This document shows, in pieces, positions 1 to 5,756 of a stretch of 7,156 nucleotides of DNA. Positions within the stretch are counted from its first letter, which is position 1, and the number at the start of each line of letters is the position of its first letter. The position numbers and the translations under genes were made by a program. Under the pieces are notes generated by a model. It was not told where the DNA came from and did no database searches. It was given only the letters and a program-made list of their open reading frames with translations. Origin of the DNA: Puniceicoccales bacterium (lineage in GTDB: Bacteria; Verrucomicrobiota; Verrucomicrobiia; Opitutales; JAIRLG01); assembly GCA_031255915.1 (NCBI GenBank), contig JAIRRP010000069.1, forward strand, positions 1 to 7,156, in the 5' to 3' direction.

Positions 1-1
1 G

Positions 2-1078
2 TACCTCTTTCAAAAGGTCGACTATACGGAAGCGCTCTTCATGGTCGTCATCATGACCATGGCCAGCTCACGTCCCCTACTGGAACTCATAGAATCGACA
101 CTGCGGTGCTGCGCACGCCTCGGCCACGAAAGTCCAGCGGCCTGGTGGTGCACACTCCTCGGCATCGCTCCATTGCTGGGCTCTTTTTTTACCGAACCGG
201 CCGCCATGACCGTCATAGCAATGTTACTCGCCAAGCGATTCTATGCGCTGAATCCCTCTCCAGGTCTCTCCTATGGGACGCTGGGGCTGCTCTTCGTCAA
301 CATTTCCGTAGGGGGTACATTGACCCCTATGGCGGCTCCTCCGATTCTCATGGTGGTTTCCACCTGGGGATGGGACTTGAAGTACGTATTCTGGCACCTG
401 GGAACCAAAGCCCTCGTGGGTATTTTCCTGAGTACCCTCAGCTACGGCTGCTTTTTCCGGAAAGAACTGCAATCCCTGGCCCATAACTCCTCAGCACAAG
501 CGACTGATCTCAACATCGAACAGGAGTCAAAAAAAGCAATTCCATACTGGATAACCGGTATCCATCTGGCCTTTCTGGTGGGAACCATCGCGACGCTCCA
601 CAAGCCCCTATTTTTTCTCGGAGGATTTTTGTTATTTCTCGTCTTTGTTCGCAAAACAGCCGCTTATCAAAATCCACTCTCCCTACGACAACCACTCCTC
701 GTGGGGTGCTTTCTCGCCGGACTGGTCATCCATGGCGGGCTACAGTCGTGGTGGATCGCCCCTCTTCTGGGAAAACTCAGCGAAACGGCCCTGTCCCTGT
801 GCTCGACCCTATTGACCGCCTTCAACGACAATGCTGCGATTACTTATCTGGCATCATTGGTGCCGGAATTCATGAATCATACGGCGCTGCAGAATGCTGT
901 CGTGGCCGGTGCCGTGACCGGTGGCGGACTGACCGTCATCGCCAATGCCCCCAATCCGGCCGGTGCGGCCATTCTGGCAAAATTTTTCCCAGGCGGCATC
1001 TCACCCCTCAGGCTCTTTCTGGCGGCGCTTTTCCCGACATTGATCCTGGCTATTTGTTTCCGCTTCTTTCAACTATAG
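2..1078 (+). CDS. Putative Na+/H+ antiporter, 5'-truncated
   Basis: The reading frame is open from base 2, so the start lies upstream and 358 C-terminal residues are visible. The protein is very hydrophobic, with many membrane segments, and resembles the putative Na+/H+ antiporter family (PF07399) within the ion-transporter (ArsB/CitM/NhaD-like) fold. Two matching half-motifs support this. In the first half TEPAAMTVIAMLL (about residue 64) precedes GGTLTPMAAPP (about 104). In the second half DNAAITYLASLVP (about 276) precedes GGGLTVIANAPNPAG (about 307). This is the internal pseudo-symmetry expected of that fold, with broken-helix substrate loops. A polar stretch near residues 158-180 probably joins the halves. 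Expected role: inner-membrane exchange of Na+ and H+ for pH or ion homeostasis; the substrate is inferred from family only. The stop codon overlaps the end of the convergent minus-strand gene by 6 bp. Sure of transporter class, less sure of the ion. Confidence 0.85.
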   Translation, partial: YLFQKVDYTEALFMVVIMTMASSRPLLELIESTLRCCARLGHESPAAWWCTLLGIAPLLGSFFTEPAAMTVIAMLLAKRFYALNPSPGLSYGTLGLLFVNISVGGTLTPMAAPPILMVVSTWGWDLKYVFWHLGTKALVGIFLSTLSYGCFFRKELQSLAHNSSAQATDLNIEQESKKAIPYWITGIHLAFLVGTIATLHKPLFFLGGFLLFLVFVRKTAAYQNPLSLRQPLLVGCFLAGLVIHGGLQSWWIAPLLGKLSETALSLCSTLLTAFNDNAAITYLASLVPEFMNHTALQNAVVAGAVTGGGLTVIANAPNPAGAAILAKFFPGGISPLRLFLAALFPTLILAICFRFFQL

Positions 1079-1080
1079 TT
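1071..1080. repeat. Palindrome carrying both convergent stop codons
   Basis: AACTATAGTT is a perfect 10-bp palindrome. Its core CTATAG holds the TAG stop of the antiporter on the plus strand (1076-1078) and the TAG stop of the minus-strand gene (1075-1073). The two genes therefore overlap by 6 bp and leave no room for a terminator between them. Confidence 0.9.
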
Positions 1081-1570
1081 GACCTTGGATATGCTCTTTC
1101 AATGACATAAATCCATTTCCGATGGCGCAACCGAGGTTTTTCAAGCCTTCTTTCATGTTCGTTCCCCACGAGGCCACGGAGAATGCCAAATGAGCTCCAA
1201 CGCCTTTAATTTTGGAATTATCATGGGCTCTGAAAGCCGCCGTCCAGGCCCTTTTAAAATGGCTACCCGCCTTTTGAATATCACTCTCGGCTTTTCCCTC
1301 GTAGCGAGCCGCCTGAAGCCTATGTCCTGCCTGTTCAGCGTCTTGTGCCATACTGTTGAAACCCACAGCACTAAGAGCATTACTAGCCGCTTCACAAGCT
1401 TCCGCACCAAGTCGCCAAAGGCCGCCTCGTATTACATTGCCTGCTATATTCGCAGCGTTTTCTATCACTTTTCCTGGGTTGCCATCTTGTATATCTCGCA
1501 CCGCAGATGCTCCAAAATTTGCATCCTCTAGACCAGCTTTCCATCCTTGACTTAAACCTTCTATAGGCAT
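1073..1570 (-). CDS. Unrecognised helical protein, candidate type III secretion substrate
   Basis: I do not recognise this 165-residue protein. The start MPIEGLSQ is chosen because a perfect AGGAGGG ribosome-binding site lies 4 bases upstream; a longer frame upstream has no such support. It is rich in Ala and Gly, with Gly/Asn-broken amphipathic helices and little predicted strand: residues 32-48 (NPGKVIENAANIAG), 52-70, 74-118 (longest, charged) and 126-160. There is no Sec signal peptide and no clear transmembrane helix; residues 122-135 and 144-155 are only mildly hydrophobic. It lies 35 bp downstream of a gene for a class I type III secretion chaperone-like protein on the same strand, with no terminator between. 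Chaperone followed directly by substrate is the usual order in such pairs, so I infer an effector or other secreted substrate. Alternatives: a small translocator-like protein or an unrelated cytosolic protein. Its biochemical activity is unknown. Confidence 0.75.
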   Translation of the reverse strand: MPIEGLSQGWKAGLEDANFGASAVRDIQDGNPGKVIENAANIAGNVIRGGLWRLGAEACEAASNALSAVGFNSMAQDAEQAGHRLQAARYEGKAESDIQKAGSHFKRAWTAAFRAHDNSKIKGVGAHLAFSVASWGTNMKEGLKNLGCAIGNGFMSLKEHIQGQL

Positions 1571-1574
1571 TTTT

Positions 1575-1581
1575 CCCTCCT
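1575..1581 (-). promoter_or_regulatory. Strong ribosome-binding site of the candidate effector
   Basis: Read on the minus strand this is AGGAGGG, then AAAA, then ATG at 1570. It is the best Shine-Dalgarno match next to a start codon in the window. It fixes the start at MPIEGLSQ and suggests the downstream gene is translated more strongly than the chaperone gene. Confidence 0.8.
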
Positions 1582-1605
1582 GGTTGAATGAAACACAATG
1601 CCGCA

Positions 1606-2058
1606 TCAACGGCCTTGTACAATGGCTTCTAGCGCCTGTCGCCAGGTGCAGCAGCATTTGCCAAAGCCCTCGATCTCCTGCTTCAGATTCGCCAAATCAA
1701 AAAATGGCAGGGAGTAATGTTTGCACAGGAAGACATCTCTCTCCTCCGGCAGCACGCCGATGGTGATGCCCTGCCCCTGTGTCCCGGACCAATAGACATT
1801 GGATGCCAAAAATATCTGGTAGAGCTCCAGCAACTTTTCATAATCCTTCGGCAATGTAAAAACCTGACAGCCCAACACAACCCGATGAAAATGTTCATCG
1901 TAAACAACGTCGACCGAAATCTCGCCATCGTCGTATTTGAGGGCGATCCGACCGCCATCCTTTACTTGCTTCTCATTAAAAGTCACCAGTTCATTGATAT
2001 TGAATAACTGACCTAAGTTTTTCATGACCTCTATGAAGTCTATTGATTTTCTTTCCAT
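1606..2058 (-). CDS. Class I type III secretion chaperone-like protein (CesT/SycE type)
   Basis: This 150-residue cytosolic protein matches the size, acidity (22 Asp/Glu against 16 Lys/Arg) and layout of class I type III secretion chaperones, which dimerise and bind the N-terminal chaperone-binding region of one or a few effectors. An N-terminal helix (residues 5-20) leads to strands at 37-52 (GRIALKYDDGEISVDV) and 58-69. A helix at 71-87 (DYEKLLELYQIFLASN) is followed by the characteristic strand pair ITIGVLPEERDVFLCKHYSLP (98-118, the 'g..lgl....v.l...lp' pattern). A C-terminal helix at 120-147 contains F121DLANLKQEIEGF and ends with a W-R-Q-A-L segment. The start at 2058 is preceded by GAGG with 7-base spacing; a TTG seven codons upstream is less likely. 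It is probably the first gene of an operon with the candidate effector. Odd: a Cys-Cys-Cys run at 135-137. Fold call is by pattern, not database search. Confidence 0.75.
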   Translation of the reverse strand: MERKSIDFIEVMKNLGQLFNINELVTFNEKQVKDGGRIALKYDDGEISVDVVYDEHFHRVVLGCQVFTLPKDYEKLLELYQIFLASNVYWSGTQGQGITIGVLPEERDVFLCKHYSLPFFDLANLKQEIEGFGKCCCTWRQALEAIVQGR

Positions 2059-2090
2059 ATTCCTTCCTCTTTTCAGCAATTCGATTTTTA

Positions 2091-2118
2091 ATTTTATTGA
2101 CTAAGGTACTAAACGCAA
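2091..2118 (-). promoter_or_regulatory. Possible promoter of the chaperone-effector operon
   Basis: On the minus strand a -35-like TTGCGT (2118-2113) is followed after 16 bp by TAAAAT (2096-2091), 5 of 6 to the -10 consensus. The expected transcript start near 2084 gives a leader of about 26 nt. The -35 is weak (3 of 6). A very similar element precedes the minus-strand gene at 4497. Confidence 0.35.
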
Positions 2119-2187
2119 GAATTAACTTAAAATCAGAAAATGGTTGCTACCATCTTCCTATGTCATCTCATGCTCACGAGCTCGAAC

Positions 2188-2832
2188 ATGTCAGCGGGAA
2201 AACGGAAATTGATCTCCTTCGAAGGTTTGGATGGCTCTGGAAAGTCGACCCAAATGGCCCTACTAGAGGCTCATCTCAGAGCGCTCCCGGCGGACGTTCG
2301 TACACTTCGAGAGCCCGGAGGTACCTATATCGGAGACCGTATCCGCAACATCCTACAGCATGATCAAAATGCCTCCGGAATGTTCCCAGAGACGGAAATT
2401 TTACTCTATGAAGCGAGTCGGGCACAGCTCGTTCGGGAATTTATTCTGCCCGCATTGAAGGACGGAGCTTGGGTCCTATGCGACCGTTTTTTCGATTCGA
2501 CAACCGCTTACCAGGGCGCCGGGCGCCAGATCCCTCTAGGGGCCGTACATTGGCTCAACCGCTTCGCCGTAGACCATTGCATTCCAGAACTGACGTTCCT
2601 GTTCGAACTCCCTCTCCACCTGAGACAAGCACGCCTTTCGCAACGGCCAGCCAAAGCATTTGATCGCATAGAATATGAACCTTCCGAGTTCTTTAGGGCC
2701 GTCACCGAAGGTTATCGACAACTCGCCGAACAAGAACCGCAACGCTTTGTCATCATCGACACCGAAGCTGATCCCGATAGTGTCGCAGAGGTGATATGGA
2801 AACATGTTTATGAACATTTCTTCCCGCGATAA
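2188..2832 (+). CDS. tmk: Thymidylate (dTMP) kinase
   Basis: It phosphorylates dTMP to dTDP with ATP in the cytosol, the step leading to dTTP. From the chosen start the protein has 214 residues, the normal family length. Visible signatures are the P-loop EGLDGSGKST (12-21), REPGGT (41-46), the DR(Y/F) region CDRFFDSTTAYQGAGR (98-113), and the lid and following segment RLSQRPAKAFDRIE with EFFRAVTEGYRQLA (149-180). The P-loop lacks the Arg of eukaryotic enzymes and basic residues lie in the lid, as in bacterial (E. coli-type) enzymes. The start MSAGKRKLISFEG is chosen because family members begin a few residues before the strand leading into the P-loop. In-frame ATGs at 2140 and 2170 would add 16 or 6 atypical hydrophobic residues, and none of the three has a good Shine-Dalgarno. 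The gene is divergent from the chaperone operon and overlaps holB by 29 bp, implying translational coupling. Confidence 0.95.
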   Translation: MSAGKRKLISFEGLDGSGKSTQMALLEAHLRALPADVRTLREPGGTYIGDRIRNILQHDQNASGMFPETEILLYEASRAQLVREFILPALKDGAWVLCDRFFDSTTAYQGAGRQIPLGAVHWLNRFAVDHCIPELTFLFELPLHLRQARLSQRPAKAFDRIEYEPSEFFRAVTEGYRQLAEQEPQRFVIIDTEADPDSVAEVIWKHVYEHFFPR

Positions 2833-3715
2833 TGTCCTCCTGGCAAAGCTCCTGAAGACCTTTCAGGAGAGGAGGCTCCCCCATGCTTTCATCATCAGCT
2901 CCCCTGAGCTTTCCTACAGCAGGGAATTCCTGAAACCTCTCACTCAGGCACTCCTGGAAACGACGGCTCTGCCCCACGCTGACTGGTTCGTGCTCAAACC
3001 TTCCGGCAGTATGGCCCAGATCAAAACTGAAGAAGCGCGATCCCTCGTACAACGCGTTCAACAGACGCCCCTTTCGGGCATCCGTAAAGTCATATGGATC
3101 GAAGAAGCGGAACGATGCGCCTTATCCGCCGCCAATACACTCCTCAAGACACTCGAAGAACCTCCCCCACAAACCTATTTTTTTCTACTCAGTTCCCATC
3201 CCTCTCAGCTACTCTCCACGATACGAAGCCGCTGTTTTATGCTGCGACTCCAAGGAAGTGCTCAACCCTATCTCCCTCCTCTCTGGGAAGCCTGGAAACG
3301 ACAGTTGTGGGAATGGATATCGCCTCTCCTCAACGAGAACAAATCCCCGATGCTTCATATTCCTCAACTCTATGCACTCCTGGCATCACTGGAATCCATC
3401 ATCACCGCCGAAAGCAAGGGTAATACTCCAACACATCCTCATGGTTCTTCCGATGAGGAGACAAATTCAAACGAAAGAGAAAGCGCTAAACGCCTACTGC
3501 AACAGGCGCTGTGGCTAGATATCGAACGTTTCATTGAAAACACTTTTCGTCATCAAACGAATTTCCGTACCCTTCGGCTACTGCCATCGCTCATCACTCA
3601 CTTGGAAAAATATCGCACCCTCAGTGAGCTTAATCTGCCCTTTTCAAGCGCCATAGAAGCCTGGCTGATTTTCCTAGCACAGACACTTAGGGATAAGGAC
3701 ATACCTCATCACTGA
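2804..3715 (+). CDS. holB: DNA polymerase III delta'-like clamp-loader subunit
   Basis: This is a subunit of the replicative clamp loader that helps open and load the sliding clamp. The protein has 303 residues. The best evidence is the AAA+ core: IKTEEARSLVQRV (73-85), KVIWIEEAERC (95-105), then AANTLLKTLEEPPPQTYFF (109-127) and the sensor-1/SRC segment LLSTIRSRCFMLRL (136-149). The last two are hallmarks of delta'/DnaX proteins. The N-terminal 'PHAFIIS' strand is present, but the P-loop that should follow is replaced by SPELSYSREF with no GxxxxGK[ST]. The four-Cys zinc module usually found before the HPD region is also missing (LLETTALPHADWF). A hydrophilic insert rich in Ser, Asn, Glu and Thr occurs at 203-227. 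The C-terminal domain is helical and poorly conserved. An alternative start is ATG at 2810. It follows tmk with overlapping reading frames, a common tmk-holB arrangement. Confidence 0.88.
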   Translation: MFMNISSRDNVLLAKLLKTFQERRLPHAFIISSPELSYSREFLKPLTQALLETTALPHADWFVLKPSGSMAQIKTEEARSLVQRVQQTPLSGIRKVIWIEEAERCALSAANTLLKTLEEPPPQTYFFLLSSHPSQLLSTIRSRCFMLRLQGSAQPYLPPLWEAWKRQLWEWISPLLNENKSPMLHIPQLYALLASLESIITAESKGNTPTHPHGSSDEETNSNERESAKRLLQQALWLDIERFIENTFRHQTNFRTLRLLPSLITHLEKYRTLSELNLPFSSAIEAWLIFLAQTLRDKDIPHH

Positions 3716-3759
3716 AAAATCTCACTCGGTTCAAAGAACTAGAACTACTGCGATTTTTC
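3714..3759. terminator. Possible weak bidirectional terminator between convergent genes
   Basis: GAAAAATC (3714-3721) and GATTTTTC (3752-3759) form an 8-bp inverted repeat with 30 bases between its arms, which include a small GTTC-AAA-GAAC hairpin (3729-3739). A/T runs lie on both sides. It overlaps the ends of holB and the convergent minus-strand gene, so it could stop transcripts from either side. The long spacer makes the call weak. Confidence 0.3.
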
Positions 3760-4497
3760 GCGGCCTTGCGGCACCGCATCTTTCCCCTGTGATGCACCAC
3801 ATTTCTCTTCGAGCGTTATCTCTTCTCCTGGTTCTAAACAGAACCAGCGCCCTACCTGCTCCCCAAGGAGCTGTCTATCCTCCATTGGTAATCGCGATGC
3901 CGAAGGAGCACTTCGCATCGTCGGCTGCTCTGCCTTCTTTTCCAATTTTAAAGTCGATTTCAATTCCCGCAATGCAGAGCACAAAAGCCTTGAATCATGC
4001 AGATAATGTTTGCACAGCTTCCCGAAAAAAAGTGCCAATTTGAGATTGGCGGGAGTATTCAAAGGCAAATGAGCGATATACTTGCTGACGAAACTTATCA
4101 GCGCTTGACAATCGATTTCGAGAACAGAAGACTCAAAAATATCATTGCATGTAAATTCAGAATTAAACCCAAAATGCCAATAAATGAACAAAAATTCTTC
4201 CAATGTATCGATCGCTTGATAAATAACCCGATTGCCTTGGATGATTTTGCAAACCTTATAATCCTTCTTACTGAATTGCTCCGGTTTGAGCTCAACCGTT
4301 ACATCCACGTTCTCCTCATTGAGGCTCTCAGTGTATTTAGGATGCGAATTATTGAAAGCCTCTATGGCCTGACGGGCCATACTCGATCGTGGCGTATAAG
4401 CCAGTACCACTTTGTCCACTTTGATGGAGACCTTTGCCGCTGCGAACAAACATCCACCAAGATAGAATCCCAACACCATGCATCCACATCTTTTCAT
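3745..4497 (-). CDS. Unrecognised exported protein, possible lipoprotein
   Basis: I do not recognise this 250-residue protein. The N-terminus (MKRCGCMVLGFYLGGCLFAAAKVS) is a short export signal. LGGC at 13-16 could be a lipobox with lipidation at Cys16, or signal peptidase I could cut after AAA at 21. The mature part starts with a strand-like segment (22-35), then SSMARQAIEAFNNSHPKY (38-55) and a strand VDVTVELKPEQF (64-75). After the basic segment KDYKVCKIIQGNRVIYQ it becomes helical and aromatic (EEFLFIYWHFGF, 100-111) and Leu-rich (130-187). The last 60 residues are polar, rich in Glu, Lys, Pro and Ser, and look disordered. Eleven cysteines in the full-length protein is high for an exported protein. 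It is monocistronic, convergent with holB and divergent from the first porin. Base composition is AT-rich compared with tmk and the antiporter. No function can be assigned. Confidence 0.7.
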   Translation of the reverse strand: MKRCGCMVLGFYLGGCLFAAAKVSIKVDKVVLAYTPRSSMARQAIEAFNNSHPKYTESLNEENVDVTVELKPEQFSKKDYKVCKIIQGNRVIYQAIDTLEEFLFIYWHFGFNSEFTCNDIFESSVLEIDCQALISFVSKYIAHLPLNTPANLKLALFFGKLCKHYLHDSRLLCSALRELKSTLKLEKKAEQPTMRSAPSASRLPMEDRQLLGEQVGRWFCLEPGEEITLEEKCGASQGKDAVPQGREKSQ

Positions 4498-4553
4498 ATC
4501 GATCTCTTATTCTTTTTTTCCTAAAAGGTAGATACAAAATGAAGGAGGAATGA

Positions 4554-4581
4554 AATCTACTAGTTCTGGCAAAAAACGCAA
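4554..4581 (-). promoter_or_regulatory. Possible promoter of the exported-protein gene
   Basis: On the minus strand TTGCGT (4581-4576), 16 bp, then TAGATT (4559-4554, 4 of 6 to consensus). A start near 4547 would give a leader of about 50 nt. The -35 hexamer, the two bases following it and the spacing match the element proposed for the chaperone operon. Confidence 0.3.
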
Positions 4582-4644
4582 TCAATAAAACCGAAAAATT
4601 CCTGAAAAGCTGGGAATATAGGCTCCCTCGCAACTCAAAATAGC

Positions 4645-4672
4645 TTGACATCACCCCACTGCCCTTCTTAAT
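4645..4672 (+). promoter_or_regulatory. Promoter of the first porin gene
   Basis: A perfect -35 TTGACA (4645-4650) is separated by 16 bp from CTTAAT (4667-4672, 4 of 6). Transcription would start near 4679-4680, giving a leader of about 54 nt that holds a hairpin. The exact -35 and the position upstream of a likely abundant envelope protein support the call. Confidence 0.5.
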
Positions 4673-4686
4673 GAAGAGACGTTAGG

Positions 4687-4706
4687 TGCAAGAATTCGCT
4701 CTTGCA
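4687..4706 (+). promoter_or_regulatory. Hairpin in the 5' leader of the first porin mRNA
   Basis: TGCAAGA (4687-4693) pairs perfectly with TCTTGCA (4700-4706) around a 6-base loop. It would sit within about 7 nt of the predicted transcript start and about 27 nt before the start codon. Hairpins at the extreme 5' end are known to stabilise outer-membrane protein mRNAs (E. coli ompA); that role here is inferred. No U-run follows, so it is not a terminator. Confidence 0.45.
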
Positions 4707-4733
4707 GAAAAAGTTATCAAAAATCACATGAAT

Positions 4734-5564
4734 ATGAACAAAAAATTAATTAGTATTGCTGCTGGTGTTTTATCCGCAGGTATTCTGAGCGCCGATGGGG
4801 GTTGCGGCCTATCAGCATTATCACTCGATGCAACCATCGGTTTCGATAGCGAGTACGTTTACCGCGGTCATAAATTAGATCAACAGGTAATCGCACCTGG
4901 AATAAAAGTCGGTGCTTCGCTTTTCGATCAAGGCGAGCTCTACTTTGGCAATAAAAACTTCCTGAGCACAAATAGCTCCGATTATAATAAACATGATTTC
5001 TCCATTGGGTTTTCTCATGAACTTACAGAGATATTCACTGTCGACGTAGGTTTTACTCATCATGTATGGAAAAATTTAAGGAAAGCGGTAGACAAAAAAT
5101 CCGGCTGGGATGGCATCGCTAAGAAAATCGGCGTTAAGAAGCACGGTAATGAAATTTACATGGGTTTTGTGACTGATGTACTTCTCAGCCCTTCGCTTTA
5201 TTACAACTATGATTTCACCTGGAAGAGGCACAACCTTGAGGGCGGTGTAGACTATCTCTATGATCTCTCTTCATTCGGCATCAACGGTTTTGCCGTAGAT
5301 ATTTCCGTCAAGCTTGGTTTTGATCGGACCCAAAAGCCATTCGGTATGAAAAAGGACATAGCAACCGATCTTCTTAAGGCTTTTGACACAAAGAAAAGCT
5401 ATTGGTACTACGGTACCGGAGCGGATTTGGTTTACACCTTTAATGAGAATGTAAAAATTCGCACAGGTGTGAAATTTGAAGGACTCAACAAGAAGAAGGC
5501 TTGGGTTTATCGTGGGCATAAGAACCTTTGTTGGTTCTCGGCGTCATTCGATTGTTCCTGTTAA
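4734..5564 (+). CDS. Porin-like outer-membrane beta-barrel protein (TorF/Gcw_chp-like), copy 1
   Basis: This 276-residue protein has a Sec signal peptide (MNKKLISIAAGVLSAGILSA, cut before DGG at 21). The mature part consists of alternating strand patterns separated by charged turns, as expected of an outer-membrane barrel. The first mature strand has IGFDSEYVYRGHKLDQQ (35-51), which resembles the 'DYVFRGISQ' opening of the TorF/Gcw_chp (PF09694) putative porins. Later Tyr/Phe-rich strands include SLYYNYDFTW, WYYGTGADLVYTF and the ending NLCWFSASFDCSC. The start MNKKL is preferred over ATG at 4728 because the downstream paralogue begins identically. No good Shine-Dalgarno precedes it. The C-terminal residue is Cys rather than the Phe usual for BAM substrates. 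Likely role: diffusion of small solutes across the outer membrane; substrate unknown. It has its own promoter and a 3' hairpin, so is probably transcribed alone. Confidence 0.82.
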   Translation: MNKKLISIAAGVLSAGILSADGGCGLSALSLDATIGFDSEYVYRGHKLDQQVIAPGIKVGASLFDQGELYFGNKNFLSTNSSDYNKHDFSIGFSHELTEIFTVDVGFTHHVWKNLRKAVDKKSGWDGIAKKIGVKKHGNEIYMGFVTDVLLSPSLYYNYDFTWKRHNLEGGVDYLYDLSSFGINGFAVDISVKLGFDRTQKPFGMKKDIATDLLKAFDTKKSYWYYGTGADLVYTFNENVKIRTGVKFEGLNKKKAWVYRGHKNLCWFSASFDCSC

Positions 5565-5589
5565 AAAAAAGCAACCGCTGTTATCGTCA

Positions 5590-5620
5590 GATCTCCGGAA
5601 ACATCCGGAGATCCTTTGTT
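5590..5620 (+). terminator. Intrinsic terminator after the first porin gene
   Basis: GATCTCCGGA (5590-5599) pairs perfectly with TCCGGAGATC (5604-5613) around an AACA loop, followed by CTTTGTT. The stem is strong but the T-tract is interrupted. Two weaker hairpins follow, at 5626-5638 (AAAGC-TCC-GCTTT) and 5664-5680 (GAAAT-GAG-ATTTC then TTTT), and may back it up. Confidence 0.7.
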
Positions 5621-5701
5621 ATATAAAAGCTCCGCTTTGGGCCGGCTATAAATATTACTTCTCGAAATGAGATTTCTTTTACGGATTGTTTAAATTATTT
5701 A

Positions 5702-5729
5702 TTGACAAGATAGTCGCTGAATCGCAAAT
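5702..5729 (+). promoter_or_regulatory. Promoter of the second porin gene
   Basis: A perfect -35 TTGACA (5702-5707) with a poor -10 candidate GCAAAT (5724-5729, 3 of 6) at the same 16-bp spacing as in front of the first porin. Transcription near 5736 would leave a short leader of about 20 nt without a strong Shine-Dalgarno. The weak -10 may mean activator dependence. Confidence 0.4.
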
Positions 5730-5756
5730 GTTCCTTGTCGGGTAATAATAAAACAT

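Noticed and set aside
106..486. Alternative-frame open reading frames over the antiporter on both strands.
   Set aside because: They are shadows in a GC-rich gene, with Arg/Pro/His-rich translations and no family resemblance.
1571..1657. N-terminal extension of 29 residues for the candidate effector.
   Set aside because: The extension would overlap the chaperone gene, and the strong AGGAGGG site sits directly before the internal ATG at 1570.
3997..4524. A 175-codon plus-strand frame opposite the exported-protein gene.
   Set aside because: It lies in exact codon register antisense to the minus-strand gene, which has a convincing signal peptide. It has no signal, domain or ribosome-binding site of its own.
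4539..4588. GGAGG embedded in ATGAAGGAGGAATGAAATC followed by a 12-codon frame (MKSTSSGKKRNQ).
   Set aside because: The GGAGG is only one or two bases from the second ATG, no promoter is evident, and the region is better explained as the promoter and leader of the minus-strand gene.
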